DNA of 64,000 nt from Mytilus edulis (lineage: Eukaryota > Mollusca > Bivalvia > Mytilida > Mytilidae). The DNA lies in the NCBI RefSeq assembly GCF_963676685.1, contig NC_092347.1:88414592-88478591 (forward strand), read 5' to 3'. Positions 23,056-37,031 of this stretch are shown here, in pieces. Numbering within the stretch: position 1 is the first letter of the stretch; each line of letters starts with the position of its first letter. A program made the translations under genes and the position numbers. The notes beneath the pieces were generated by a model that was given only the letters and a program-made list of their open reading frames with translations, did not search any database and had not been told where the DNA came from.

Positions 23056-25528
23056 TGTAGTATAATCTTGATCAATAATTAAAAAAAAAGTGTCAACAAA
23101 GAAACACAAAATGACATAAAGACACAGCACATAAGCAATTAAGAGACAATAATTCAAAATAAACCATAGTACAATTCAAACAAAGATGGCATCTATAGGA
23201 ACCCACCCACAACATATGTATATCATAAAAAATGGACTAAACAGCCAAAGTTAAAAATAAATATGAAAAAATCATAGAAATTACGAAACAAATAATTAAA
23301 ATAAAAAACAACGTCAGTACCTAGAATAATGACTCATCAATTCGTATATATGAAGTATAAAAGCATGTTAGATAGACATACACTAAATTTTTAAACAATT
23401 ATTATGGTATAATTATATGAGGAAACCCTTATTTAATTTGTAAAATAATATATTGCCAGTAATTTTGGTTGACAACCATATCTTTGAAAAACGTGTTCAT
23501 AGCCGGAATGGTAGTTGAATGTTTTAGCTATAGTGCCTACCCGCTACCTGTGCTGAATTATGTATGGTGCTTTCAATAGTGATAACGTGTATGTAATTTT
23601 GCTTGCACTATTTATGTTTACACTTTTACTAAATAACTCAATCGTTTTTACCTATTGCATTGTTTGTTTGTTTTCGGTATATGCATTTGACTATCTCTTT
23701 AGTTTAACCTTTACTAGTTTATATATATTGCCTATTATTTGAACCATGATATTCATATCTGTCATTGTTCAGTTTATTAAATGTATGCATGTTTTTCAAG
23801 GTTTAAGAATGATATTTAATTCTGACTTATTTAAGTCTCTTAATATTTGCTGATTCTGAATAAAATGATCAATGTTAATTTCTTCTACCTTTTAAGGGAA
23901 AATTTCCATGTCAGGATTACTCAACTGAAAATGATATTTTTCCCAGTCGAGTAAATTCAAATTGCAATGCCTTCATTGACAAACGTCATGATCGTTGACT
24001 TTTGTCGTTTGATATGAACATCAAATTTTCGATCTGATCGCAGTGAATTTATTTTTTTAAATCAAATAATTTTTTTTTTTAAATAATTTACAAAAACGTG
24101 TTAACGCATATCATATAGAATTAATGAAATACTCGTAGTTGACTTGCCAAACAAAGTAAAGTGTCTCTAAAGTTTAAATAATGCACGTAAATCGATACGT
24201 TTGAGTTGGGTATCTAAATCAGGTTAAATCAAAGGAATTGAGATAAGAATATACTCAATTACTGGGGAAACATGCATTAATTAACAGTAATGATGACAAT
24301 ATAAATAGTCCATATTTCACATGTATGAAAAAAGGCGTTGGATTATTTACTAGGTACGCAAAAAATAAATACACCCCCATGCTTTTTTTATTGATCTTGA
24401 TCAAAATACTTAATAAATGCTATGTTTGTCTATCAACACAAACAGAAAACGTAATTGTTAAAATAAAAAAAACTTTCAAATGGGTGATCAAATTCAAACT
24501 TTGCTATCACTTGATTACTATTTATATACTGATATACTACGGAAACTGTACGAAATAGGTTTCGAATATGAAAGTAAAGTAATATTTCCTGTGCGATTCC
24601 CTCAGCTTTTTGTGTGCTACCTTGGGTTGTCTCAGTTGAAAACAATCATAAACTACTGCTGCCGTACTTTTTGTCAACAAAATGTGTAAATGATAACGAA
24701 AGCAATTCACTTCTTGCATTGTTCAGTAACCGAAATTGTTTTTAATGATGAAGTAAATGAACCGTACCATTTTTAAGTAACCTTTTTGATACTAACTGCA
24801 TATAATTTTTACTGTTATTTTTTGCATTTGTCGTTTTGTTACGTCGATCACGAAAACATAAGAGACATCAGCCTTTTTAGCATTGAGGTAAAGAACTTGT
24901 TTTATACAATATTATACCACAACGAAAAGCAATATTTCAATTATAAAAATCATACTTAAAGTCATATGAAACGAGTTTCTATTAATTTGAATGTTATCGA
25001 AATTATCAATACAAAATATTTGGTTTATTTAGACCAAGTTGACATCAAATGAAAAGATCTTACTTTTTTCACATTTTAATCTAATTTATATATTTTAACA
25101 GTTCATTTGCATTTGATAATACTTTTTATAATCAGATTAGATAGTTCCTACGCATATAGATATTTCCTACTGTGGTTTTCAAAATATAATTGGTGGAAAA
25201 ATTTAATAGTTAACGTAGGTAAAGAAATCAACATTTGAATACTGCAAATATTTTTAACATAGTTTTTGTTTTAATCAAAATGTTGGGCATTTTTTTTCTC
25301 ATTTCATTACAGGACCAATTTCCTAAACGTAATGATATTTATTTCTCAAACGTATTTTTGTTTCTTGTAATTTTTTAATATGATATAATTAAATCAACAA
25401 AAAGGGCATTACAAAACGAAACACATAAGAATTATCTTGAAAGCAAACACAAAGAAGAGTAGACAAATAGAAAAGACAAAACAATCTGAAGCACTATTGA
25501 TTTTCATTTTTTTCGTGTTTCTATGTCT
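23056..25528. other. AT-rich intergenic DNA
   Basis: Nothing recognisable. The frames here are short, lysine/isoleucine-rich and have no splice-site context or homology I recognise. Confidence 0.5.
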
Positions 25529-25935
25529 TTAAGGATGTACTTAGTTGAGGTTTTGGAATTTGTGTCAAATGTTCGGACTCCTTGGTGTTTTTCCATACAA
25601 TACAATGTAAAATATTTTGCCCCATAACACCCATTTATTTTTTCATATAAGATTTAATAGCTCATGAAAGGTCATTTACCAAAATTTTAGAAGATTTTTG
25701 ATTTTCTTTCTTTTGTTATGAGACCGAATAATACCAATGCAAATATAAGGTAAAAGTCCGAGTCAGCCTTTTCCCGCCATATTTTAAATCTCAAATTTCT
25801 CGAAAAGAAGGTCCATGACCTATCAATATTTTTAGCTTATTTCTATCCTTAATTGATGCTCTACCAGCTTATAGTATCAATTTTAACTTCTTAATTTATT
25901 CATTTTTACCTAACCTCACCTAAGTACATCCTTAA
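25529..25935. mobile_element. TTAA-flanked MITE, copy 1
   Basis: Begins TTAAGGATGTACTTAGTTGAGG and ends CCTCACCTAAGTACATCCTTAA, giving about 20-bp imperfect inverted ends with TTAA outermost. 407 bp, no coding capacity. A related copy is at 46,463-46,835. Confidence 0.85.
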
Positions 25936-25959
25936 GTTGTACGCAAAGTTGGTACTAGA

Positions 25960-26155
25960 CAAATACAAAGTCGAAGATGAGGACCAAAAGTTCCGAAGAG
26001 TTGTGCCAATACGGCTAAAGTTATCTGCCTGGGATAAGAAAAGCCCTAGTATCAAGAATAATTCATTCTTTTGCAAACAGTAAATTTATAAAAATGACTA
26101 TATACTAGATATACATGTTAACACCGAAGTACATCGACATTTGCGAAAAATGGCA
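25960..26155 (+). repeat. Middle part of a dispersed repeat (family with GGGATAAGAAAA)
   Basis: GAGTTGTGCCAATACGGCTA, CTGGGATAAGAAAAGCCCTA and AACACCGAAGT match the order of motifs at 45,130-45,300, so this is an incomplete copy of that family. Confidence 0.7.
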
Positions 26156-28279
26156 TTCAACAAAACACTGTAATATTAGATTGATTTTATAAGAGACAAC
26201 AAAAGAGGTTACAGATGAACGTTCGGCTCTCTTTCAGCAATCCACTCCCTTTCCACGATCCCCTCCCCAAAAAACCACACACACACACGCAAACAACAAA
26301 AAGATGCAAGTTTCAAAGTAAAACAAAATTATATAACAGATCATTAGATGAAGTTATTGTATTACAGTCATTCTAATCATACAATGTAGTAACATTTCAT
26401 CAATTATACCAAAAGTACATTTGAAACTCCAGATGATAGTTTCTCCTACATAAAACCCATCAGTTGTGCTAAAATCAGTAGTATCTAATATTATACACGA
26501 AACAGGTTAATAACAATGTGCGTTACGGGCAACATGATATTTGCTATATATTCTACAAAGAACAATCATGAAAAAAATATGTTGCACAGTACACATGTAT
26601 CCACAAAAAACTCTCAAATGGATAAACATGATTTGCTCACCCGAGAAAAGGACTGCCGAGTAGCCGGTTTTTTTAAGACTGCCGGAGAACTCGGGCAAGA
26701 TTGTTTGTGATAAGACAAAGATGGTATGAATCCATTATTATATGACCAAACTAAATAAGTTGAAAATGAGACCCTTGTATACATTAAGTATCCCAAAATT
26801 TATTCCGAGACAGTGATAGTGCGTCAAATATAATAAAGTATTAGCAGTTTTGCTTTTTTTGTTGCTACGACTTGTATGTCACAAAGTATCAGATGTTAAC
26901 ATCTGAATGTATTCTAAACGCCAGTGACTAACCGACAACCCATAGATATTTTCGTTTGTGCATTATTAGAACAGTGATATAATCTTATATATAACAATCT
27001 CTATAGAAAGTTAAATCACAAAAATACTGAACTCCAAGCAAAATTCAAAACTGACTGTTTCAATGCCTTCATTTGATGACTTTATTACGTATAATACAAG
27101 TTGTATCATTGGAATACCAGAATCAGAGATATCTATGATCTTTAAATACGTAGATATAACTGTATTAAATGATAGGAGTACTGATTTAAACACATACATA
27201 AAAACTTATCAGTGAACAGAAATACACAAGTAAAATGTAATATAACAATATAACCGAACTTATTTAAAATGTCATCTCGTCTTGCTATTTATAATATATA
27301 TACACCTCTGATAAGCATTAGTATGACGATGATTTTTCAATTCTGTATTCGTACTGTGAACAACAATTGTATTAATGCTGTAATAAAAGATGAGTCAAAT
27401 GCATTTGTATGGGTTACGAAAAACAAAATAATGCGTTGATTCGATGGATGTAACGAAATGTCAAATAAAGGGTTATTTTATATTTTCTGAATCAGATAAA
27501 ATGTTCGTTTTTTAATGTAGATATGTATTAAAAGGTCATCTCGCCAAATTTAAGTTATAGGGTTGTTAATGTACTTTTTGTTTATTTATTATTCGTATTC
27601 CTTTTTCTTCTTTTTGATGTTTCCAGATTCATTTAAAGTTTTCTCTTGTGTTCTTAAACTGTATCAATGTTAAAACGTTAATAATCTAATAGATGATTAA
27701 ACTGTCTCTGTTTTGAGATGATTCTAGTCTCCAGAAAATGAATGCAATAGTAAAATGTCTTTCAAATTATGTAGACATTTAGTTAATATAATTACAGAAT
27801 ATAATTATTTAAAAAGTCATCATTGTGAATTCTGATTTGATTTTTACATTTATTAAAAGTATACGTTTAAAGTTTGGAAGTCACGCTGTGCTTGTAAATC
27901 ATATGAAAGGAAATTGATAAATGTTAAAAAGACCTAATTTGTTTCTATAAAACGATATTTAAATTAACCTCTAGCAGAAAAGTGTGCAACTTATGATACG
28001 GTATCTTGTACGACTTCATTCTTTTGCTACAAACACTGAAATTTTTTTAACTAAAAGTTGATGAATAGTGTTTGTGTTGTTTGCCAAAATTGAAAATACA
28101 AGAACAAATATTATCCCTAACCCAAACAGAAAGTTATTAAGGTTTTACATTTTTCATGAATTTATTCTCACTAAATATTTTACTAACGGACTATTTATAA
28201 AGTCATATGAAACTTCAAATTAAAAAAAATACTCATATGTCTTCTACAAATTAATGGCTAGTTTTTTTTATTATAAAAC
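26156..28279. other. AT-rich intergenic DNA
   Basis: A 45-bp scrap of the ACAAAAATACTGAACTC repeat lies at about 27,010-27,055. Otherwise nothing recognised. Confidence 0.5.
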
Positions 28280-28530
28280 CCTTGAATGTATACTTTTTTC
28301 CCAAGAACATTTTATAATTTGTCAACATTTGGTGGGGTTCGTGTTGCTTATTCTTTCGTTTTCTATGTTGTGTCATATGTACTATTGTTGGTCTGTTTGT
28401 CTTTTTTTCATTTTTTAGCCATGGCGTTGTCAGTTTATTTTCGATTTATAAGTTTGACTGTTTCTTTGGTATCTTTTGTGTCTCTTTTAGAAGAATTTAC
28501 TTGTTTTTTAATTGTTTGCTTCCAGTAAAC
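28280..28530 (+). repeat. Retroelement tail fragment
   Basis: TTTGGTGGGGTTCGTGTTGC, then TTTTCTATGTTGTGTC and GCCATGGCGTTGTCAGTTTA, the same tail that follows the reverse transcriptase remnant at 61,730-62,521 (minus strand) and is present at 41,105 and 43,700. The reading frame through it is a repeat by-product. Confidence 0.75.
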
Positions 28531-28919
28531 AATTCGCAGATATGTTTTCCGTATGCAGTGAACTCAGTGTGGCCTTTCTTGTAAAATTCCGGTGATCGCT
28601 ATACGCATGGATCTGTCATTGAAATGAACTATTATCTTATTGTAAATGTTATACACGTGCTCAATATCCATGCTTCTTTGTGGATGTTTACAATAAGGTG
28701 ACAATCGGTAAACTAAAGCTTCTAAATACGACAATTAAATTGCTGTCATATTGTCACATCATAACAGAACGAGAGAATATTTGTTTTTGGCGATTATGTA
28801 GTAGAGAATTGATAAGAAGTAGTGGATTCGTAAACGATAATCAACGAGCGACTTTATGCCAGATTTTATATTTGTACATAAATATTTCATTCAATTTTTA
28901 ATCATTACAAATCATTTAT

Positions 28920-29050
28920 ATTAAATAGATTTTAGGATTAATAATGTATTCAAAAAGAAATATAATTAATATACAGAATTTATTTATCTTTTTTTGGAAA
29001 GTTAAAAAAATTAATTACCAAAATTTAGAAACATGTAATATTTACAAATA
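28920..29050. other. AT-rich spacer
   Basis: Left flank of the GC-richer island. Nothing recognised. Confidence 0.4.
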
Positions 29051-29067
29051 TAGTATTTAGCATTCGA

Positions 29068-29710
29068 GTGTATAATGGGCATTACATCGCATTCAATCAC
29101 GTCTCAGTCATTACAGCTGAACGAACGTGCTGGGCCAGCTCTCCTTTACCCCTATCTTCCATGAGGGTTTACAGTTAGATGATCAACGACTTACTACTTT
29201 AGTTGACAGAAACCAATCCAAGCCGTACAGTAGACGTAGTAGTAGGCGTACCCACGTTAACATGCACTCCAAAACCCATTGTATCATGGGGAAGTGTTAG
29301 CCGATTAACGTCCGAGGGCTGTATCCTAGGTGTTGGGTGATTGACCTTCATTTCACTGCCTCGCGGCTTTGGTCCTGATAACACTTCCTGGCATCTATAA
29401 TACTACGTCCGAGGCTCATCTACCAGTACTTCTTCGTCGAGGTTAACCGGCTGCCAAGCTGACCAAACTGGCTCTGAAAGCAGCCGTTGTGAAGATTATA
29501 ACATCAAACTAGTAAACAAATCAAATCAAAACAGCTCACAAAACCAAGATGGCGACCTCCAAAATGGCGACCACCTCTCATTCCTGACCGATGGCACAAA
29601 ATTATGTAAATGCTCACCTTCGAGCTACGAGCCGACCTTGCGAGGGCTGTATAGCCAGTCAAGGTCGTTAAACACTTCCATATATATGTATAATGGGTAT
29701 TATCTCCCAA
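29068..29710. mobile_element. GC-richer inserted island, probable mobile element
   Basis: Base composition is clearly higher in GC than the surroundings. Near-identical short sequences flank it: TGTATAATGGGCATTA at the left and TGTATAATGGGTATTA at the right. Near 29,548-29,572 it holds two ATGGCGACC motifs (AAGATGGCGACC and AAAATGGCGACC). No frame looks like a protein. Interpreted as a non-autonomous insertion. Family unknown. Confidence 0.5.
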
Positions 29711-30011
29711 ATGTTTGGGATTACAACACATATTAAATGATCAAACATATTTAAAATTTAATTGAAGTGTAAATGCCACAAGTATACCACTGCACATGGC
29801 ACCAGCTGATGATGAAATAGATAAAATTATTGGTGTTAATTGAACAATTATACCTAAATTTTAACGTTATTACAGTAGGCATCCATCGTCAATCAGTCAA
29901 TAAACTAGTATTATTTGCGGTACGCATTTTTAAGCCCAAGCATAATTGCTTATGCTACAGATGTACAATGTATAATTATGTCAATTTTGAAGTTTAACAT
30001 GTAAGTAGTTT

Positions 30012-30106
30012 ATAGCCGTGATCGGCTAGTCGTTGGCACCGAATGATAAAAAAACTGTGATATTTACAGTGCCTAGTTCAAACCTAGAACCCGGAATGAT
30101 TTTTTG
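30012..30106 (+). repeat. Possible tRNA-derived SINE head
   Basis: CGGCTAGTCGTTGGCA could be a degenerate A box, and TAGTTCAAACCTAGAACC contains a B-box-like GTTCAAACC. The two are about 60 bp apart and no cloverleaf folds, so it is not called a tRNA gene. Confidence 0.35.
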
Positions 30107-33100
30107 TATTGTTATTTTTTTCTCTACCAAAATATATTTTTAATCTAAGAAGTATTTTATATTTTATTTTTCAAATAAGGTTGAGGATTTTGTCACTCGT
30201 TTCATATGACTTAAACGTATTTGTATATTTTTTTATATTCATAATATATGCATTGTGTGTAGTTGTGATTATAACTGCATTATGATTAAAGATGGATCAA
30301 CGTACATTTTTTAAATAGCGCATTTGTTGTTATCTTAACAATTATATGAAGTAATAGTAAGGTGATGCTTTATGCTTGTATAAGAGACAATTATCCAACA
30401 GAGACCAACAATGACATACCTTCTTAAGAAGAATCACATGCTTTAACAGTAAAAGTACTAGTTTACAGTTCAGTCTATTCTTAACAGTCAATCTGGGCAA
30501 AGTGTTTCAAAGCGGGTGAAAATTTGTTTTGTGTAGAATATCATTGTTTTATGTTTATTTTTATAACCCCTTTGTAAAACTGAGAATGGAAATGGAGAAT
30601 ATGCCAAAGAGAAAAAAACCTGACCAGTAAGAAGATAACAGTCGAAGGCCACCAATGGGTCTTCAACGCATCGAGTAAATCACACAACAGGAGGTGGTAC
30701 ATATCAGGACCCTAAATAAAAATGTGTACTAGTTCAGTGAAAAAGAATGTCACACTAAACTCTCTAACATATTACTAAACTATAAAACATACAAGACTAA
30801 CGAAGGCCAGGGGCTCCTGAATTGTGACAGGCGCAAAAAGGGCAGTTGATGTCGTTACATTTAAATTTGAGATTTTTATTTCCCTTAAACTGTTGTATAG
30901 ATATAGGATGTTTTGCACTTATTTGAATGGGTCTATTTTAAACAGTTATAACTTATATGACATGCTGATTTGAATATTGATTAATTACGTGTATGAAAAG
31001 TTAAATACCTGTGGTCTATTTAAAGACTGTCGATTTACATATTTACTCTTCCAGAAAAAAATGGGATGAGGTGTAACTATATCAAACGGTTTAAAGTGGC
31101 TTTGCCAATCAAATATGTATTTTAAAAATCACCTATATTTATGAAAAGAGGGTTGATGAAAAGTGATATAATTTAGTAGCTTTCAATCACTAAAACTTTG
31201 ATTTTCATGTTAAATGGACATATATATTGTAAGTATTTTTCAAGTAGACTTTTTAGTAAAGACGAACCATATATTTTTTTATTTTTTTTGTATATGTGAT
31301 ATTTTTTAATTTAGTTAAATGTCAAAATTTTGTTAATTGAAAGTGTCTTCTTGGTATTTTTGGTCTTTTTAAAGACATCATGAAAAGATGTATTTCCAAA
31401 ACATATGTCACTGGTAAATATCTTTAATTTGTGTTATAAAAAATAGGACCCAATCACTGAATTCTTATTATATCATATTCTATAATATTATCATTTTGTT
31501 ATCTTTATTATCAGGGTTGTTATAATTATTCATAGCATTATTACATGATATTTATTAATAACTGAATCATTAGATATTTCATTCGATGCTCTAGAGCAAT
31601 TTGAATGAAACGTCCTGATAATCTCCGAAACAACAGTTCAACAAAAACAAATTTAAATTAAAAAAAAGAACGTTATATCAAACAATAGAGTTTCTTGAGA
31701 TGGCCGACCTGTTGAATGCAGGAAAATGAGAATGGAACATGCAAAAATAAATTTTATAGGAATACAGTAAATCGATCTAGAAATCATGAAAGTAAAATAA
31801 AGGAATATATCAAAGTAAAACTCATAAACCCTTGTCCCGGTTTTATTTCATGTTTGCCTCATTAGCTCTTCAACGTTTTTAATTATTAACTGTCAAATAT
31901 TTAGACCTCTAGTATCGGTGAAGAAACATTTAATTTCTTGAAATCGGAATCCACGGCAGTAAAAAATTAACAGTTAAAATTCGATTAGTTATTTATTTAT
32001 TGCATTGACCGTGCGCTTACTAATAGAAACAAAGTAGATAGTAAAACAAAAGGTACATTTTCAACACATTGCTAATTCGTATAATGGCGTCAAAGAATAT
32101 TATTGTCGGAAACTTTCGTTTCTTATATTCCTTGGAAATCACATTATTTCATTGCAATACATATTTTACACATCCTAATTTTAACATAGTATTTTGATAG
32201 TCGATAGTCGATAGTGTTGGGGAAAATAGGAATAGACATACGCTTAATTTTGCTACTGTCGTTTAAATATTCTATAGTGTCGACCATTTGTTTCTCATTT
32301 ATTTTTTTCCATCTTTTAAAAAAAAATTAAAACAAAATAGTTTGTTTTTTTGCCTTATTCAAAAACTTTTTAAATTTCACCAAGGTCTGTAATTCACAGT
32401 TGGTGAAAATGTGAACGCTTTCCAAAACATTTTTTTTTTTTCGAAAATGTATGTAAAAAAGGCCAAAATGCAATAAAACATATGATACATTTCACTCAGA
32501 TTAAACAATTAGACATTTCACTCAGATTAAACAATTAGACATTTTACAGTTATCAATACGAATCTTAATTTGAAATATTATTTGTCCTTCAAGGGATCGG
32601 GCTGACAAATGCCTATTAAATATTTTTGAAGTAAAGTATTAAAATTTAAACCACTAAATACCAATCCCGTTGTGTATTCTTTGTAAAAAAAAAATATTTT
32701 TCCCATGTTGTTATGGCAAATTATGCTTTTTAATTTCACCTTGGTATTTTCATTCTCTTTAAAATAAACGTCTGCAATTTTAATAAAAGTACACAAGGTT
32801 TAAACTACGTGTATCAATATCGGTGGTTTATACTGAGAATCGACAATACAGGAGTGTAAATGATATTGTTTTTTTAAAAGGCATTGTTCAAAATAGGATA
32901 AAGGCAATTAGTTGATTGTACTTTCAATAATATTTGTGCGTACAAATAAATATAAACACACATGAAACCTTCTTAAATGAAGCATTGCAGTAAGATTACA
33001 GTTTCTCAAAATATGTCATTGGGAAAACCAATAAGTTTGTTTTTGGTGTATTTCAATAAGGATCAAACAAATGGACTGCGTTTAATGTTGAAATAATTAC

Positions 33101-35870
33101 TGTTGGAATATTTGCACGAATCGGGAATTATGATAACATTATAAATATTCATATTTTGTAAGTATGCAAACGATGTGGGATTATTGACATGGTGTGTTAA
33201 TATACTGGCTATCAAATATGTTTACATAACAGAGCATATCAAAGTTTATAGATTTGGTTTTAAAAAGTTGAATAGTTCGTAAAATAATCCATCAACACAA
33301 GTAGACGGTTTTAATTGTAAAAATAAACATTGGTTCGTCCTGTGGGTGATGAAATATTCACCTACTATAACTTTTGAATGAGAATTAAGCGAATGTCGTC
33401 AATAACTAAACTTATACGGAAGGAATATAGTGCAAAGGTATAGGAAAATGTCAAATCACAAAAATACTGAACTCCGATGAAATTCACTCTTTTTCTGCTA
33501 TCCTGACAGTCGATTTGATATTTATGCCACATTTACGTGCATCTAAACGCTAGTGAAACTCTTTGGATACTTGAAGTGGGTGTACATCAAAATCACATTG
33601 TAAAAATTTTAATCAAAAAGTATCAACAAAAATACTGAATCACTAGTTAAATTCAAAAAGGGTAGCACATACAAACTAACATAATCAGATATAAGCCAAC
33701 GGAACGAATGTTAAACAACTGCCATCTTCTTGATTTAGTATAGACATTTTCCATCGTTTTTAAAGCTAGATAAATGTTCTACTTGTTTTAAAGTTGTATA
33801 TAACATAACCAAAAACGCGATAGCTGGATGCATAAATACCAAGCCATGTTAAAAGTCATAGGACAAAAAGGAATATTATAGCACATAGAGAAAGCTGTTT
33901 AGCAAATACAATATACACATTTTGAATAAAATCCTTTCTTATAAGATGTTTCCTTAACCAAATTTCTAGAATCATCAATACCAATTGGTCAATCATGAAA
34001 AATACACATTTTTTTTTAATGTGTATCAGAAAAAGTATTGAACAATACTGGATATTTCATTGCTTATTTGAAAGTTAGAATGTACAATTTTTTACTTCGA
34101 TTGGATTGAAATCTCCCACATTTTTTCTATTTTCCAATAATATGTTCATATATAGATGTTTTAACCTTGGGGGGAAATCGTCAATGGTTATCTTGTTTTA
34201 TTTTATAGTTTCTTTAGTTTTTGTGGTTTTTTGTTTTATGTTAGGTCTAATCTCAATTGTGTTTTTTTATTCACGGTAATACTGTTGATGTTCTTATTGT
34301 TGTTTCATGTTTACAATATTTTATGAAATAATGGTAACACTTTATAAATTTGGAACTGACAAGTTATTTTTTTTTGATTTACCTACACCAAAAAAAAGTG
34401 ACAGCCAATGCTGTATGAAAACAGATAATTTGGGACCTAAATGGCAAACAGGACATAAAAAGAATGGAAAAGGCAATCTACGTTTGCCGTTGGAACTAGA
34501 AACTGTGATAGTTTCCAAATTATTCGACGTAGATAATTTATGGATATATCATGAAATAGGGAATTCATACGGCAAGTATGTCAAAGTGATAACAATCCGA
34601 CAAGAGAGCAGAAAACTTACAAAGACCACCAGTGGGTTCAACTAGCGAGAAAATCCCCCGCATACTTTTTTTAAATACTTTCACCTTGTTTGAACATTGT
34701 TTTAGTACTTTGGTTCAGCATAGATATTACGCAATACAAAATTTTTTACAGTAAGATTAATTTCGTTTAAAAATACAGATTTTGCCATACAATCCAATTT
34801 ATAACGATAGTTCTGCACTCGAGACAGTTAAATTTTCAAACTCCATATTTGACTATCGGGAGTATATAAATATTGTAGTAAACGGGGTCAAGTGGTCGAA
34901 TCATTTTCTCTTTTGATCTTATGGTAAATGCTGAGTGGGTTGCTCCGAATTGATACGGCGGCAAAAAAATCGAGACAAAAATTAATCAACGTGTGGTTGG
35001 TCAAAAGGTATATGACACTTCAGCCCCGGTTTAAGTTTTCAGTCAAAATTACATAATTTCTGTGGATTTGAAATGACGGATATTATTCAATATTTTTAGA
35101 AAATGAAATACAATTTGGGTATGTGTACGACATGTGTTTAGTTTAGGTACAATACCAAATGTTTGAAAATGAAATAAAAATTTAAATAATAATTAAAAAC
35201 CAGTTGTTCATAGAATAATTGAAGGTGTATAATATTAAAATAACGAAAATTTAATACAAATATTAAAGAGTAGCAAACATTTAGGAGTAAAACTTTGTGT
35301 GATATCGTGTACGGAGAAGTTATATGAGGTTTTTATATAGTTTTACCCGAGCAGGAGATAATTGCACCCAACTAATTTTGGAAAGTTACTTCTGGTGTCA
35401 TGTTAAAACTTATTTTATATCGATTTAAACCAATGCACCTTTGTTTATAATAGGGGATAAAATTTGCAATTTCCGGTATGAAAAATCAGCAGGTGACATA
35501 TGCTACTTAACATAACAATGATTCTAAAAATACATTGTGTTTATGCACTTGGCTTAAACTAAGAATATAATTTAATACGTCACGTTTACAAAGTAATTTT
35601 CGGTATCATGTACTAAGTAATACATTGCATTACATTTAACAAAATATGACAACAAAATATTTATTTTCTATTTTCTTCTGCTTGACGGTTTTACCCAAGA
35701 TTGTATCTACTTTTAACTGTAAAAACAATCTACAGCAATTGATCTCAAATAAAATAAACTCCAAGTCACAAAAATGTATAGTTAAGAATTTATCATTATA
35801 TATGATTTAGAGAAAACTCATACATAAAAACAACAGAGCTCTTTAATTCAAATGTATTGGCATTGCGTTA
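30105..35870. other. AT-rich intergenic DNA with repeat scraps
   Basis: Contains a dispersed-repeat fragment at 30,585-30,790, a 26-bp direct duplication at 32,487-32,538 and degenerate short interspersed repeats at 33,449-33,490 and 33,615-33,790. No exon found. A 112-codon frame at 34,307-34,645 is judged spurious because its 3' part lies in a repeat. Confidence 0.5.
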
Positions 35871-35872
35871 AG

Positions 35873-36022
35873 TAAGAAAATGCTTGTACCAAGTCAGGAA
35901 TATGACAGCTGTTATCCGTTCGTTTGATGTGTTTTATATTTTGATTTTGCCATTTGGTCAGGAACATTCCGTTTTGAATTTTCGTCGGAGTTCAGTATTT
36001 TTGTGATTTTTCTTTTTACAAT
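35873..36022 (-). repeat. Short interspersed repeat (minus-strand copy)
   Basis: Complement of the 22,095 family: GTACCAAGTCAGGAATATGA, then GGAGTTCAGTATTTTTGTGA. Confidence 0.75.
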
Positions 36023-36892
36023 AAGCCTAAAACATTACTGAAATTAAGAAATTATTAAGTGCAATTCTTATTGCTATTTTTGCCCAGTGAACAAAAATGT
36101 GAGATTATTCAATGAGATTTCAGGAAAATCTTGATACTGTATCCGATATAAGAATACTAGTTCTTAAAATCGTGGAACCAAACTTTTCGCATTTTTTGCA
36201 CTTATAAAACCTCGCAATAATTTGTAAACGTGCAGTATCGAATAACTTAACTACGCGTATCGTTACCTTGATGATATTTCAGTTTAACAAAATGGAGACA
36301 TAGCTTGGTATAATGTGGACATATGTTAAACTTGATTAAAATTCATATGATATCATCAGCAAAACTTATCCTTTTCTAGATTTTGATTATTTAGTTGAAC
36401 ACGGTGAAATCTTTTCCAAAATTACGAAAAAAGCTATTCCCATGTCTGGTGATTTTTTAAATTTTTTGAAATGATCGTAATATATGTATGATCAGTAATT
36501 TAAAAGGTTACAGGTTTCTTTTACCTCAATTACTTAAATGTTTCCTAATTTTTTTATTTTAATTCATATTTTTTTTTATCTTTTATATACTTCAGGGGCA
36601 AATGATTAATTTATCAGATGCAACAAGCTATGAAATTTTATCTTTTATATCTTTCTATACGATATTGATATTACTCTTTGACGAAGGTCGCATGATTATG
36701 TAATATTGCTTATATCCAAGTCCATTGGTCTCTGATTGAAAGTTATATGACATTGATAATCATTAATCACATATCCTTATATTTATATATATCAAATGCA
36801 TGATATCATTATGAAATGGATAAGGTTGCTTATATTTCACAGATGCTCTGATAAAACAATGACGTAGAACAGGATCGTCATCCGAATATAAA
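36023..36892. other. Upstream region of the FReD gene
   Basis: No repeat recognised. An AT run TTATATTTATATATAT near 36,778-36,793 lies about 100 bp before the start codon and could serve as a TATA-like element, but such runs are common in this DNA. Confidence 0.35.
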
Positions 36893-37031
36893 ATGGAGAA
36901 GAAATTTATGGAAGTTGAAATTCGTAAGAGAAGAAAAATTAAATTCTGGAAGCTGTGTACGATTTTCCTGATTATTTCAACTGTTCTGTGTTTCATTTTA
37001 TGTATCTACTATTCCCTTAAAAAAGATAAAG
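36893..37031 (+). CDS. FReD gene exon 1: cytosolic tail and membrane anchor
   Basis: ATG in good context (A at -3, G at +4), with an in-frame TGA 33 bp upstream and no other ATG between. Encodes a Lys/Arg-rich segment (RKRRKIKFWK at 11-20), then hydrophobic residues rich in Ile, Leu, Phe and Cys, then SLKKDK. Donor GTATAA in phase 1 fits the EGF exon at 39,752. There is no signal-peptidase-like site, and positive charge precedes the helix, which predicts an N-in type II orientation. Confidence 0.7.

Noticed and set aside
30012..30106. tRNA gene
   Set aside because: A and B boxes are degenerate and too far apart, and no acceptor stem pairs. Listed only as a possible SINE head.
34307..34645. 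112-codon plus-strand frame
   Set aside because: No recognisable domain, odd composition, and its 3' end overlaps a dispersed-repeat fragment (GACCACCAGTGGGTTCAAC).
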